64,000 nucleotides of DNA from Halomonas korlensis (GCF_900116705.1 NZ_FPBP01000014.1:34666-98665), one strand, 5' to 3'. Positions 1 to 8,951 are shown, counted from the first letter of the stretch. Notes: generated from the sequence alone by a model not told the origin. Numbers and translations are program-made.

Positions 1-1484
1 CCTTCCTCGGAGCCATAGAAGATGCGCTCGCGAGCCAGAAACCCGTGCAGGTTCATCTGCCCCAGCCCAATGGCCCGCGACTGCGCGTTACCCGTGGCGA
101 TGGAAGGCACCGAGCGAAGGTTGCTCATCTCCGAGACGGCCGTGAGGCCCCGCACGGCGATCTCCACGCTAGTGCCGATATCACCGGCATCCATCACCTT
201 GGCGATGTTCATCGACCCCAGGTTGCAGGAGATATCCTGGCCGATGTGACCATAGCTGAGGTCTTCCGCGTACTCGGTTGGCGTGTTGACCTGCAGGATC
301 TCCGAGCAGAGGTTGCTCATGTTGATGCGCCCGGCGATGGGATTGGCGCGGTTCACGGTGTCCTCGAACATCAGGTAGGGATAGCCGGACTCGAACTGCA
401 GCTCGGCCAGGGTCTGGAAGAACTCGCGGGCCTTGATCCTGGCCTTGCGTATCCTCCCGTCGTCGACCATCTCCGCGTACTTCTCGGTCACGCTGATATC
501 GCCGAAGGGCACCCCGTAGACGCGCTCGACGTCATAGGGCGAAAACAGATACATGTCCTCGTTGCGCTTGGCCAGCTCGAAGGTGATATCGGGAACCGTC
601 ACGCCCAGCGAGAGCGTCTTGATGCGTATCTTCTCGTCGGCGTTCTCGCGCTTGGTGTCGAGGAAACGCAGGATATCGGGGTGATGGGCGTTGAGATACA
701 CCGCACCGGCGCCCTGCCGTGCACCCAGCTGGTTGGCATAGGAGAACGCATCCTCGAGCAGCTTCATGATCGGGATGATGCCCGATGACTGGTTCTCGAG
801 GCGCTTGATCGGCGCTCCGGCCTCGCGGATGTTGCTGAGCAGGAAGGCCACCCCACCGCCACGCTTGGAGAGCTGCAGCGCCGAATTGATCGACCGGCCG
901 ATCGATTCCATATTGTCTTCGATGCGCAGCAAAAAGCACGACACCAGCTCGCCACGCTGGCGCTTGCCGCAGTTGAGGAAGGTCGGCGTAGCCGGCTGGA
1001 AGCGACCGCTGATGATCTCATCGACCAGCGCACGCGCCAGGGTCTCGTCGCCCCGGGCCAGCGTCAGCGCCACCATGCAGACGCGATCCTCGTAGCGCTC
1101 CAGATAGCGCTTGGCATCGAAGGTCTTGAGCGTATAGCTGGTGTAGTACTTGAAGGCCCCGAGGAAGCTCGGAAAGCGAAACTTGGCGGCGTAGGCCTGC
1201 TCGAAAAGCGACGTCAAAAAGTCTGGAGCATACTGCGCCAGGACCTCGGCCTCGTAATAGCCCTCCGTCACTAGGTAGTCGAGCTTCTCCTCCAGCGAAT
1301 GGAAGAAGACCGTGTTCTGATTGACGTGCTGGAGGAAGTACTGGCGCGCCGCCTCGCGATCCTTGTCGAGCTGAAGCTCACCCTCGGGCCCGTAAAGGTT
1401 GAGCATGGCGTTGAGCGCATGATAGTCCAGCGTCTTGACGCCGTTTACGTGAGACGTCGCCGTCAGGCGTGGGGTATCCAGCAT
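1..1484 (-). CDS. nrdE: Class Ib ribonucleoside-diphosphate reductase alpha subunit, partial (C-terminus off the window)
   Basis: This is the large catalytic subunit that reduces ribonucleoside diphosphates to deoxy forms; with NrdF it makes the class Ib enzyme. The 494 codons present include the substrate-pocket stretch [21 protein letters not shown] and the [13 protein letters not shown] and SNLCSEI blocks typical of NrdE. The N-terminus is the short class Ib form with no ATP-cone. The ATG at 1484 has a GGAG 8 nt upstream and lies inside the last codons of nrdI (22 bp overlap), so translation is probably coupled. nrdF is expected beyond position 1 but is not visible. The family call is firm. 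Confidence 0.95.
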   Translation of the reverse strand, partial: MLDTPRLTATSHVNGVKTLDYHALNAMLNLYGPEGELQLDKDREAARQYFLQHVNQNTVFFHSLEEKLDYLVTEGYYEAEVLAQYAPDFLTSLFEQAYAAKFRFPSFLGAFKYYTSYTLKTFDAKRYLERYEDRVCMVALTLARGDETLARALVDEIISGRFQPATPTFLNCGKRQRGELVSCFLLRIEDNMESIGRSINSALQLSKRGGGVAFLLSNIREAGAPIKRLENQSSGIIPIMKLLEDAFSYANQLGARQGAGAVYLNAHHPDILRFLDTKRENADEKIRIKTLSLGVTVPDITFELAKRNEDMYLFSPYDVERVYGVPFGDISVTEKYAEMVDDGRIRKARIKAREFFQTLAELQFESGYPYLMFEDTVNRANPIAGRINMSNLCSEILQVNTPTEYAEDLSYGHIGQDISCNLGSMNIAKVMDAGDIGTSVEIAVRGLTAVSEMSNLRSVPSIATGNAQSRAIGLGQMNLHGFLARERIFYGSEE

Positions 1485-1906
1485 TCAGTCACTCCCTGAT
1501 AAACAGTGGCCACGTCGTCGGGCGTACCGAACAGTTCGAATCGGTGCAGCAACGGCACGTGGCATTTTTCGGCGATGATTCGGCCTGCCAGGCAATAGCC
1601 CGCACCGAAGTTGGTATTGCCAGCGGCGATGACGCCTCGCAGCCGCTGGCGGTTGCGCTTGTCGTTGAGAAAGCGAATGACCGGGCCGGGCACTGCGCCC
1701 TTCACGCCACCACCGCCATAGCTAGGCGTGACCAGCACAAAGGGGCTATCGACCACCAGGCCGGGCGCATCGCGACTCAGCGGGATCCGGCTGGCCGGCA
1801 ACCCCAGCGACTGCATGAAACGTTGGGTGTTGCCGGAACGGGTCGAGAAGTAGACCAGCCCGACGCTCGTGCCGCCGGGTGTCGGTAATGTGGCCGCTTG
1901 CCTCAT
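1463..1906 (-). CDS. nrdI: NrdI flavodoxin-like protein for class Ib ribonucleotide reductase
   Basis: NrdI is a small FMN protein that supplies the oxidant needed to assemble the dimanganese-tyrosyl radical cofactor of NrdF. The 147-residue product has the flavodoxin phosphate loop [12 protein letters not shown] near residues 19-30, a VTPSYGGGG segment and [11 protein letters not shown], all characteristic of the family. The start overlaps the nrdH stop in an ATGA arrangement, and the end overlaps nrdE, so nrdH, nrdI and nrdE form one translationally coupled unit. Confidence 0.95.
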   Translation of the reverse strand: MRQAATLPTPGGTSVGLVYFSTRSGNTQRFMQSLGLPASRIPLSRDAPGLVVDSPFVLVTPSYGGGGVKGAVPGPVIRFLNDKRNRQRLRGVIAAGNTNFGAGYCLAGRIIAEKCHVPLLHRFELFGTPDDVATVYQGVTECWIPHA

Positions 1907-2124
1907 CCCAGCGCTCGAATACGGTCCGGCCGGAATCCCGACCAGTGACCCTCGCCGGCCACCACCACCGGCAGCTGGCGATAGCCGAGCCGCTCGACGA
2001 ACTCGCGGGCCACCGCATCATCGGCGATATCGACGACTGTGTAGTCGAGACCTTGCTGGTCCAGCGCACGATAGGTCGCCGTGCACTGCACGCAGGCGGG
2101 CTTGCTGTAGATTTCGATGGGCAT
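1903..2124 (-). CDS. nrdH: NrdH glutaredoxin-like electron donor for class Ib RNR
   Basis: NrdH is a small redoxin that passes electrons from thioredoxin reductase to NrdE. The 73-residue protein has the redox motif CVQC at residues 11-14, the cis-proline segment QLPVV and the C-terminal WSGFRPDRI block specific to NrdH. It is the first gene of the operon, directly downstream of the NrdR-box promoter. The 84 bp leader holds no other open gene. Confidence 0.95.
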   Translation of the reverse strand: MPIEIYSKPACVQCTATYRALDQQGLDYTVVDIADDAVAREFVERLGYRQLPVVVAGEGHWSGFRPDRIRALG

Positions 2125-2208
2125 CGTTGATCCTCGGTCAGGGGCGGTTGAGAAGCGCAGTCTGAAACGGCATGGCGCGCATGGCCAGCCACGGCGGCCT
2201 TCGCCTTT

Positions 2209-2255
2209 TGTCCATATATGGTAGGCTATCTAATGATTTAATCAATATCTAGTAG
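2209..2255 (-). promoter_or_regulatory. Tandem NrdR boxes and nrdHIEF promoter
   Basis: Two 16-bp sites match the NrdR box consensus acaCwAtATaTwGtgt. They are 2209-2224 (tgtCCATATATGGTAG) and 2240-2255 (aatCAATATCTAGTAG). Their centres are 31 bp apart, the three-helical-turn spacing known for NrdR box pairs. A minus-strand promoter can be read through them, with -35 TTGATT at 2240-2245, a 16 bp spacer and -10 TACCAT at 2218-2223, so bound NrdR would cover both elements. A perfect inverted repeat (8 bp arms, 3 bp spacer) at 2245-2263 overlaps the upstream box. Repression of nrdHIE by NrdR-ATP/dATP is inferred. Confidence 0.75.
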
Positions 2256-2416
2256 CTAGATATCGATGATCACCTCACCCCTCGACAGGGGCTACCCTGT
2301 GTCGCTTGGGACTGAAATATGCCATGTCCGGCCGCACTGCCTTGACGCCCTCATGGGCGCCCCATAGCATGACCGGCAATTCCTGGCCTTCCTTATTCCA
2401 AGTCGACATCGCCTCC
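2256..2416 (+). other. Leader region before ispB
   Basis: This 161-bp stretch has no convincing gene. A small hairpin (CGACAGGG/CCCTGTGTCG) lies at 2283-2304. A promoter for ispB must lie here, but I could not choose one. With the nrdH leader and NrdR boxes it makes up the whole 292-bp gap between nrdH and ispB. Confidence 0.4.
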
Positions 2417-3412
2417 ATGCCCGCCAATGCTCCACCGAAAGCCACTACGTCACCGCCCATCCACGCGGTCGTTGCCGAGGACTTCGATGCCGTCAATCGG
2501 ACCATTGCCGATCGGCTTGCCTCTCGTGTCCCGCTCGTCGAAACCATCGGCCATTACATCATCGCCGGGGGCGGCAAGCGGCTGCGCCCGCTGCTGGTGC
2601 TGCTGGCCGCACGAGCGCTCGGCTACGAAGGCGATCGGCACATCACCCTGGCCACGCTGATCGAGTTCATGCATACCTCGACCCTGCTGCACGATGATGT
2701 GGTCGACGAGTCGCACATGCGGCGGGGCAAATCTACCGCCAACGACGCCTGGGGCAATGCCCCTTCGGTGCTGGTGGGGGATTTCCTGTATTCGCGTTCG
2801 TTTCAGATGATGGTCGACATCGGCTCGATGCGAATCATGGAAGTACTCTCCGCCGCCACCTGCACCATCGCCGAGGGCGAAGTGCAGCAGCTGACCAACG
2901 TCGGCAATGCCGAGATCGACGAGGCCGATTATTTCCAGACCATTCAGGGCAAGACCGCCATGCTCTTCGAGGCGGCGTCACATAGCGGCGCCATCCTCGC
3001 GGCCGCCAGCCCGACGCAGGAAGCCGCCCTGCAGCGCTACGGGCGCTATCTAGGCCTGGCGTTCCAACTGATCGATGATCTACTCGACTATGAGGGCGAT
3101 GCCGACGCCATGGGCAAGAACGTCGGCGATGATCTTGCCGAAGGCAAACCGACCCTGCCGCTGATCCACGCTATCGCCACCGGCACTCCCGAGCAGGCAG
3201 AGCTGGTGCGCCAGGCGATCCGCCAGGGCGGCCTCGATCACCTCGACGAGGTGCTGGCGATCGTCCACGTGACCGGCGCCCTGGACTATACGCGCGCCAA
3301 GGCCGAGGAAATGGCTGGCGAGGCCCTGAACCAGCTCGATGCCCTGCCGCCCAGCCGTTATCGCGACAGCATGGCCGAGCTGGCCCGCATGGCCGTCGAT
3401 CGCAACGCCTGA
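2417..3412 (+). CDS. ispB: Octaprenyl diphosphate synthase
   Basis: This trans-prenyltransferase chains isopentenyl diphosphate units onto farnesyl diphosphate to make the octaprenyl side chain of ubiquinone. The first aspartate-rich motif DDVVD lies at residues 93-97 and the second, DDLLD, at 220-224; GGGKRLRP near residues 51-58 binds diphosphate. I chose the ATG at 2417 (331 aa) because the open frame extends upstream only from a TTG, through residues unlike the family. In E. coli ispB lies next to rplU-rpmA, but here its neighbours are nrdH and tRNA-Pro. The product length (C40) is assumed from orthology. Confidence 0.93.
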   Translation: MPANAPPKATTSPPIHAVVAEDFDAVNRTIADRLASRVPLVETIGHYIIAGGGKRLRPLLVLLAARALGYEGDRHITLATLIEFMHTSTLLHDDVVDESHMRRGKSTANDAWGNAPSVLVGDFLYSRSFQMMVDIGSMRIMEVLSAATCTIAEGEVQQLTNVGNAEIDEADYFQTIQGKTAMLFEAASHSGAILAAASPTQEAALQRYGRYLGLAFQLIDDLLDYEGDADAMGKNVGDDLAEGKPTLPLIHAIATGTPEQAELVRQAIRQGGLDHLDEVLAIVHVTGALDYTRAKAEEMAGEALNQLDALPPSRYRDSMAELARMAVDRNA

Positions 3413-3429
3413 CCCACTCGGCGAAAGGC

Positions 3430-3457
3430 TTGCAAAGCCGAACACTGTGGGTATAAT
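3430..3457 (+). promoter_or_regulatory. Promoter of tRNA-Pro
   Basis: A -35 TTGCAA at 3430-3435 and a perfect -10 TATAAT at 3452-3457 are separated by 16 bp. They sit 32 bp before the mature 5' end of the tRNA and just after the ispB stop. Confidence 0.7.
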
Positions 3458-3488
3458 TCAGCCCCGTTGAGGCGCCAGCCCAACGCGT

Positions 3489-3565
3489 CGGAGTATAGCT
3501 CAGCTTGGTAGAGCGCTGCCTTCGGGAGGCAGAGGTCGTAGGTTCGAATCCTGCTACTCCGACCA
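3489..3565 (+). tRNA. tRNA-Pro (anticodon CGG)
   Basis: A 77-nt cloverleaf starts with acceptor arm CGGAGTA, which pairs with TACTCCG and is followed by A73 and an encoded CCA. The D-loop contains AGCTTGGTAGAG. The anticodon stem CTGCC/GGCAG holds loop TTCGGGA, giving anticodon CGG. The T-arm is GTAGGTTCGAATCCTGC. It is a single-gene unit with its own promoter and terminator. Confidence 0.95.
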
Positions 3566-3576
3566 GAAAACACAGT

Positions 3577-3615
3577 AAAAACGGTCACTTAGCTCATCGC
3601 AGCGGTGGCCGTTTT
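3577..3615 (+). terminator. Terminator of tRNA-Pro
   Basis: The arm AAAACGGTCAC pairs with GTGGCCGTTTT, with one G-U pair and a 16-nt loop, and ends in a short T tract. It lies 12 bp after the tRNA. Confidence 0.7.
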
Positions 3616-3737
3616 GCGTTGTGCCTATAACTAGGTGGCATATAGGTGACAGCCGTCGGGATGGGAATCGACAATTCCTCTTCACTTTCCTCTGGTATTT
3701 ACCTACGACCGAGCCCTTGCACTCGCAAGTTGAGAAC

Positions 3738-4544
3738 TTACACGCCCAGAAATGGCCGTAGCTCAGCCACCACCGCATCTGGCGCACTGTAGATGACATT
3801 ATGACCCCAGTTAGGGATCGTCACTACCCGCTCCGCTCCCGTCATTTGGCTCGCTTGGTCGAGCCAGCGTTGCGGCGCGATCGTATCTCGCTGGCCACGA
3901 ACCAGTAACACAGGCTGCTCGATGCAGGAAAGCTTCTCTACGACAGGATCATGAAACATGGCGATAGCTTCGGGCCAGAGTCGCGTTCCCATGCGCCAAT
4001 AGCCCGCCATGACATGCAGGAGCAGCCCGGGCCGCTCGAAGGTGCAGGCGTAGAGTGCCCGAAGCAGCTGAACGCAAAAGTTTCGATGTAGAGGATCGAT
4101 TGTCGGTCCTATCAAGACCAATCGTCTTACCCGGGTGGGGAAACGAACCGCCGCATCAGCCGCTATCTGACAACCCATGGAATGCCCCACCAAGTCGACT
4201 CGTGCGATGCCCATGGCATCCAGCCAATCGATCAAGGCATCAGCCAAACCGAGCACATTCAAGGGCGCTTCAGGTGTATCGCTTTTGCCATGACCAGGTA
4301 GATCGGGCACGTAAACGGTGGCACCGTTTGCGGCGAGTCGCTCCGCAGTGGGCATAAAGTAGTTGCCGGACATTCCCAAGCCATGCACCAGCACAATCGG
4401 ATTCATCCCCTTCGCTGAAGCAGTAAGACTACACCTGGTGTGGTAAGTCATGCCTTTCACATCAATAAAGCGACTTTCCCATTGCGCTTCGTCTCGCGGT
4501 ACATATCCGGGCAGGCGGGTCACGCGAACTTTCCTTATCGACAT
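3738..4544 (-). CDS. Alpha/beta hydrolase, substrate unknown
   Basis: The 268-residue product has the oxyanion-hole segment VHGLGMSG, nucleophile elbow GHSMG, an acidic residue in RGQRDTIAP and the catalytic histidine in NWGHNVI, a complete Ser-Asp-His triad. There is no signal peptide, so a cytoplasmic esterase or hydrolase is likely. The ATG at 4544 follows the stop of the upstream transporter by 1 bp; an in-frame TTG lies 9 nt earlier. Base composition is clearly less GC-rich than the genes on either side, and the gene ends close to tRNA-Pro, a common insertion spot, so acquisition by transfer is possible. No substrate can be assigned. Confidence 0.85.
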   Translation of the reverse strand: MSIRKVRVTRLPGYVPRDEAQWESRFIDVKGMTYHTRCSLTASAKGMNPIVLVHGLGMSGNYFMPTAERLAANGATVYVPDLPGHGKSDTPEAPLNVLGLADALIDWLDAMGIARVDLVGHSMGCQIAADAAVRFPTRVRRLVLIGPTIDPLHRNFCVQLLRALYACTFERPGLLLHVMAGYWRMGTRLWPEAIAMFHDPVVEKLSCIEQPVLLVRGQRDTIAPQRWLDQASQMTGAERVVTIPNWGHNVIYSAPDAVVAELRPFLGV

Positions 4545-4545
4545 T

Positions 4546-6033
4546 CTAGCCAAAACCCAGCACCGGCATGGCCAGACCGAATACCACCAGGGTGATGACC
4601 AGGATTGCCGCCAGGCTCACCAAGGCGCCCGCACGCATCATCTCTGCCACGCTCAGCCGACCGCTGCCGAATACCACGGCATTGGGCGGGGTCGCCACCG
4701 GCAACATGAAGGCGCAACTCGCCGCCATGGCGACCGGTACCGCAAGCAGCAGCGGGCTGGCCCCGAGGCTCACCGTCAGCGCGGCAGTCAACGGCAGAAT
4801 CGCCGCCGCGGTGGCCGTATTGCTGGTCACGTGGCTCATCAACATCACTACCACCACGACCATCGCCACCATGCTCCAGGTCGGCCAGGCACCGAAGGCC
4901 CCCAGCCCCTCGGCCACCGTCGCGGCCAAGCCGCTGCCCTCGATGGCTGTGCCCAGACTGAGCCCGCCGCCGACCAGCACCAGTACCCCCCAGGGCAGCT
5001 GACGGGCGCTGTCCCAGTCCATCAGGAACTGTCGCTGTTGCCAGCGGGCTGGGACCACGAACAGCAGCAGGGCTCCGATCACGGCGATGCCGGCGTCGCT
5101 TAGCGGCACCCCCAGCCAGGTCTCCAAGAGCGGCCGGGTGACCCAGGCCAAGGCGACGAGGGCGAAAACTGCCGCCACTCGCTGTTCGGGGCGGCTCATG
5201 CACCCCAGGTCTTCGGCCTGCTCGCGCAGCATCTGCGCCACCCCTGGCAGCTCGTTGTGGCTCACCGGGTAGACCCAACGAGTCAGCAGCCACCAGGCGA
5301 GCACCAGCAACAGCAGGGCGGGCGGCACGGCCACCAACATCCACTGGGCGAAGCCGATCTCTATGCCATAGTTGTCGGCCATGAAGCCGGCCAGCAGCGC
5401 ATTGGGTGGCGTCCCGATCAGGGTGCCCATGCCACCGATGTTGGCAGCCAGAGCGATCCCCAGCAGCAGGGTCAAGGCCATGTGGTGGCTGGCGCCCTCC
5501 CCGCCCTCCCGCTCCAGCATGGTCAACACCGAGATGCCGATAGGCACCATCAGCGCGGCGGTAGCGGTATTGCTGACCCACATGCTCAGCGCCGCCGTGG
5601 CGACCATGAAGCCGCCTACCAGCCGATCCGGACGCAGCCCGGAGAGGCGCAGTACCAGCATGGCGATACGCCGATGCAGGCTCCAGCGCTGGATCGCCTC
5701 GGCCAGCAAGAAGCCACCGAGGAAGAGGAAGATCAGCGGATTGGCATAGGGCGCCGCCACCTGGTCGATGGGCGCCACCCCCGTGAGCGGCAGCACGGCC
5801 ACCGGCAACAAGGCGGTGACGGCGATGGGAACCGGCTCCAGCACCCACCAGATCGCCATCCAGGCGGTCAGCGCCGCCACCCGCCAGGCTGCCGTCGAGA
5901 TGTCTGCCGGCATCTCCATCAGTAACAACACTAAGAAGGCCAGCGGCCCCAACACTAGCCCCAGCAGGATCTTGAGGCGCGCCAGGCGTGAGGGCGATTC
6001 CCCCGGAGCGCTCACGGACGTCGAGTCGGTCAT
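4546..6033 (-). CDS. DASS (SLC13) family sodium/carboxylate symporter
   Basis: This 495-residue inner-membrane protein belongs to the divalent-anion:sodium symporter family. Two copies of the signature Ser-Asn-Thr motif are visible, SNTATAALMVPI in the first half and SNTATAAAILP in the second, as expected for its inverted-repeat architecture, with many hydrophobic segments. The ATG at 6033 is preceded by GGGAGGCG, a strong ribosome site, whereas the open frame upstream of it looks non-coding. Family members carry succinate, malate or related acids, and sometimes sulfate; the exact substrate cannot be read here. It may be co-transcribed with the hydrolase. Confidence 0.9.
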   Translation of the reverse strand: MTDSTSVSAPGESPSRLARLKILLGLVLGPLAFLVLLLMEMPADISTAAWRVAALTAWMAIWWVLEPVPIAVTALLPVAVLPLTGVAPIDQVAAPYANPLIFLFLGGFLLAEAIQRWSLHRRIAMLVLRLSGLRPDRLVGGFMVATAALSMWVSNTATAALMVPIGISVLTMLEREGGEGASHHMALTLLLGIALAANIGGMGTLIGTPPNALLAGFMADNYGIEIGFAQWMLVAVPPALLLLVLAWWLLTRWVYPVSHNELPGVAQMLREQAEDLGCMSRPEQRVAAVFALVALAWVTRPLLETWLGVPLSDAGIAVIGALLLFVVPARWQQRQFLMDWDSARQLPWGVLVLVGGGLSLGTAIEGSGLAATVAEGLGAFGAWPTWSMVAMVVVVVMLMSHVTSNTATAAAILPLTAALTVSLGASPLLLAVPVAMAASCAFMLPVATPPNAVVFGSGRLSVAEMMRAGALVSLAAILVITLVVFGLAMPVLGFG

Positions 6034-6084
6034 GACGCCTCCCTGTCGTCGACTACCCCTAGCATACATGGGCGGTGGATGGCG

Positions 6085-7650
6085 TCAGAGCCAAGGCGCC
6101 AGTCCCAGGACTCGACTCAGCCAAGCGCTGAAGTGCTGCCAGCGACTACCCGGCTCATGCTCGAGACGCACCCGCTCGCCGTCGATCTGCGTCTCCCAGA
6201 CGATGTTACCGCTACCGTCCAGTCCGACCTCGTAGCTCAGCGCCGGGGCCATGCCGATCTCAGCCAGTGCGTGGAACTCGGCGGCGAGGCTCTCGCTCTC
6301 GGCGAGTACGCCCGTCTCGGTATTCCACCACAGCGAGCGAGGATCGACATTGAAAGAGCCGACGAATACCTGGTCATCGTCGAAGCCCAGTGCCTTGATG
6401 TGCAAGGAGGACATAGGCGAGCCTGAAAGGCCTGCCGAGTCGTCGGTATCTTCGTGCTCTGCCCGCATCTCGAAGAGCCGCACGCCGCTTGCCAATAGCT
6501 CGGGGCGCCTCGCCGCGTAGTCGCCGTGGACCCAGGGCATGTCGGAGGCGGACAAGGCGTTGGTGATGACATCGATCTGAATGCCGGACTCGGCCAGCTC
6601 AACCAGCAGCTGGGTCCCGCGTGCCAGTGGTACGAAATAGGCAGAGATAATCAGCAATCGCGAGTCGAGCGGCATCACCCGCTCGTGCAGGGCGCCCGCC
6701 AGGGTCATCCCGAACGGCGGCCGGCCCGGCACCCTGATCTTGCCCGGCGGATCCCACAACGCTTCTCCCTTCCCCCAGTGCAGTACATCCGGCAGGGCTT
6801 CCTTCGCTGCCACGCCATCGTGCCTTCGCCGCGCCGGCATGCTGCGCGATGCGTCCCGCTCGGCAGGCCCGGCGCCAAGTTCATCGCGCAGGTGCTGCCA
6901 GGCGCCGGCCTCGACGCGCTGGTAACGCCCGATCGGCTGTGCCAGGCCGTGATTCCAGTAAAGATCGAAGCTCAGCGACAGCGCATCGACCACCGGACCC
7001 ACCGCCAGCAGGTCAAGATCGGCGAAGTTGCGCGGGTCACCGGCATTGAAGTACGGATCGCCCAGGTTACGCCCGCCGGTGATCGCCGCCGCGTTGTCGG
7101 TGATCCAGAGCTTGTTGTGCATGCGCCGATGCGTGCGCTGCACGTCGAGCGCCGCGGCCAATACCCAGCTCGCCAGATGTCCACGCCCGAAGGTAACCGG
7201 ATTGAACACTCGCACCTGGATTTGGGGATGGCTGTCCAAGGCGGCCAGCCGCGCGTTCTGGCCGACCGCACTGAGATCGTCCAGCAGCAGGCGAACCTGC
7301 ACACCCCGCTCGGCGGCGTCGAATATACGTCGCAGCAGCGCGCGGGTGGTCTGGCCTTCGTCGATCGAGTAGGCCTGGATGTCCAGGCGCCGCTCGGCCT
7401 CATCCACGAGGCGCGCTCGCACCGCAAGGGCATCCTCGCCCTCGGCCAGCAGGGCGAAGCCGCTATCACCACCTTCCTCGCGCGACGCCTGCCGCGTCCA
7501 GCGCCCCAGGGCGGTCGCCTCGATCTCGGCCGGGCGCAGCGCGGTAGTATGCTCACGTGTCACCGGGTGAGCCGTGCACCCGGCGATCAGCGCCAGCAGG
7601 CAGCAGAGCAGCGCCCGCCCCAGGCCCCACGATCGTTCAGGCAGAATCAT
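6085..7650 (-). CDS. Phospholipase D-family lipoprotein, cardiolipin synthase-like
   Basis: The 521-residue product starts with a lipoprotein signal ending in the lipobox LIAGC, so it is probably membrane-anchored in the envelope. Two complete HxKx4D motifs are present, one near residues 178-185 (HNKLWITD) and one near 417-424 (HIKALGFD), each followed by the usual GSxN or GGxN-type context. This layout matches the ClsC/YmdC-like group that makes cardiolipin by phosphatidyl transfer. That function is by family only; a general phospholipase or phosphodiesterase role is possible. The start overlaps the end of the upstream small membrane protein gene by 14 bp. Confidence 0.85.
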   Translation of the reverse strand: MILPERSWGLGRALLCCLLALIAGCTAHPVTREHTTALRPAEIEATALGRWTRQASREEGGDSGFALLAEGEDALAVRARLVDEAERRLDIQAYSIDEGQTTRALLRRIFDAAERGVQVRLLLDDLSAVGQNARLAALDSHPQIQVRVFNPVTFGRGHLASWVLAAALDVQRTHRRMHNKLWITDNAAAITGGRNLGDPYFNAGDPRNFADLDLLAVGPVVDALSLSFDLYWNHGLAQPIGRYQRVEAGAWQHLRDELGAGPAERDASRSMPARRRHDGVAAKEALPDVLHWGKGEALWDPPGKIRVPGRPPFGMTLAGALHERVMPLDSRLLIISAYFVPLARGTQLLVELAESGIQIDVITNALSASDMPWVHGDYAARRPELLASGVRLFEMRAEHEDTDDSAGLSGSPMSSLHIKALGFDDDQVFVGSFNVDPRSLWWNTETGVLAESESLAAEFHALAEIGMAPALSYEVGLDGSGNIVWETQIDGERVRLEHEPGSRWQHFSAWLSRVLGLAPWL

Positions 7651-7876
7651 CAAGATCGGCCCGGCACCGGTCGAGTGCCTTGCGCGCCCGATTTCGCCGG
7701 TAGAGTCGCACCAGGGCGATCCATAGCGCCGCCGCGACCATCGCCGCGAGCGTCCAGCCCTGCCAGGGCCTGGCCGCGTCTCCCATCAGCGTTTCCAGAG
7801 TGATGATCAGGATGAAGCCCAGCGCCTGACTGGCGATGGCCAGGGCGCGCAGCGTGTCGAAGGAGGATCTGGCCAT
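7637..7876 (-). CDS. Small two-helix membrane protein of unknown function
   Basis: The 79-residue product begins MARSSFDTLRAL and has two hydrophobic stretches separated by a short polar loop (around GDAARPWQG), then a basic tail YRRNRARK that suggests a cytoplasmic C-terminus. The ATG at 7876 has a GGGAG upstream. It overlaps the phospholipase D-family gene, so the two are probably translated together. I do not recognise a named family. Confidence 0.7.
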   Translation of the reverse strand: MARSSFDTLRALAIASQALGFILIITLETLMGDAARPWQGWTLAAMVAAALWIALVRLYRRNRARKALDRCRADLDDSA

Positions 7877-8000
7877 GCAAGCTCCCGCCGGGGTGAGTGA
7901 CAGCCTCGCACGCGGGCAGTAGGCTAGCCGTCGAGCCGTCAGTGTAGCGCGGCCACTCGCTGACGCCGACCCCCTACCCCTGCTGGAGCCCCTCCCCGCC

Positions 8001-8801
8001 ATGGATGCCATCGCCCTCGGCCCCGTATTGATTTCCCTGCCGCGCCTCTATGCCATTGGCGCAGCCCTGCTGCTGCTTGCCGCCAGCGCCTGGCTGCTCA
8101 GCCTGCCGCGTGGCGAACACGCTCGCTGGTTCAATGGCCTGGTCATCGCATGGTTGGTGGGCGCCCGGCTGGGTCACGTGGCCCTCAACCTCGACGCCTA
8201 TACCGCCGCACCGCTGGATATTCTCAAGATCTGGCAGCCGGGCTTTCATGGCCTGTGGGGCATGCTGGCCGCGCTGATCTGGACCGGCTGGGCGTTACGG
8301 GCTCACCTGCTGCGACTGATCGGCGGTGCGGCGCTGGTGATCGGCGCCTCGACCCTGTGGCTGGTGCTGGTGACGCTGGCGCCCCTGGGTGGGGGGATGC
8401 CCGTCCAGGCGCTTCCCGACCTGGCGCTCGAAAACCTCGACGGCGAACGCGTGGAGCTTCGCTCGTTGCGCGGCGAGCGGGTGGTGCTCAACCTCTGGGC
8501 CACCTGGTGCCCGCCCTGCCTGCGCGAGATGCCGCTACTCGCCGAGGCCGACTCACGCGACGGCGTCACGGTGGTGGTCGTCAATCAAGGCGAAGACCTG
8601 TTGCCGGTGGTGCGCTACCTGGACGAACAGGGCCTGTCGTTTCGCCACGCCCTGCTCGACCCCAAGCAGCGACTCATGGCCCTGCTCGAATCACCGGGCC
8701 TGCCGACGACCATGCTCTTCGATACCGAGGGTCGCCCGGTGGAGCGCCACGTCGGCGAGCTGACCCGCGCCCAGCTTGATAGCTGGCTAGGCCAACCCTG
8801 A
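8001..8801 (+). CDS. Lgt-like membrane domain fused to TlpA-type thioredoxin
   Basis: The 266-residue protein has two parts. The first 130 residues contain about four membrane helices and a segment VGARLGHVALNLDAY..PLDILKIWQPGFHGLWG that resembles prolipoprotein diacylglyceryl transferase. The C-terminal part is a TlpA/ResA-type thioredoxin fold with active site WCPPC in LNLWATWCPPCLREMP and cis-proline GLPTT. The redox domain should face the periplasm. The Lgt-like part is too short to be a full Lgt, so it may only be an anchor or an electron-passing element. Proteins with this fusion exist in other gammaproteobacteria. The start at 8001 has only a distant GGAG. Confidence 0.8.
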   Translation: MDAIALGPVLISLPRLYAIGAALLLLAASAWLLSLPRGEHARWFNGLVIAWLVGARLGHVALNLDAYTAAPLDILKIWQPGFHGLWGMLAALIWTGWALRAHLLRLIGGAALVIGASTLWLVLVTLAPLGGGMPVQALPDLALENLDGERVELRSLRGERVVLNLWATWCPPCLREMPLLAEADSRDGVTVVVVNQGEDLLPVVRYLDEQGLSFRHALLDPKQRLMALLESPGLPTTMLFDTEGRPVERHVGELTRAQLDSWLGQP

Positions 8802-8851
8802 CCCCGCCAGGCACGGGAATCGAATCGCCCACCAAATCGCCGCCGCCACGC

Positions 8852-8880
8852 TTAAGCCGTGACCGCCTTTGCGGTAAGAT
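8852..8880 (+). promoter_or_regulatory. Candidate rapA promoter
   Basis: A -35 TTAAGC at 8852-8857 and a -10 TAAGAT at 8875-8880 are separated by 17 bp. They lie about 70 bp before the rapA start in the gap after the TlpA-like gene. The -35 is a weak match. Confidence 0.4.
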
Positions 8881-8951
8881 ACGTCGCCCCGTCAACGCCA
8901 CCGTCAAGGCTGGCGGCACGGCGCCACGTTATCCGCATCCTCCGAGGCATC

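Noticed and set aside
2306..2416. N-terminal extension of IspB from a TTG codon
   Set aside because: The added 37 residues are not like other IspB proteins, and an ATG at 2417 gives the normal length.
2275..2547. 90-codon minus-strand frame overlapping the ispB start
   Set aside because: It covers conserved ispB codons, has no clear ribosome site and I recognise no family.
3358..3588. Minus-strand frame across tRNA-Pro
   Set aside because: It is the antisense of the tRNA and the end of ispB; the IRTYDL-like string is a known tRNA-antisense artefact.
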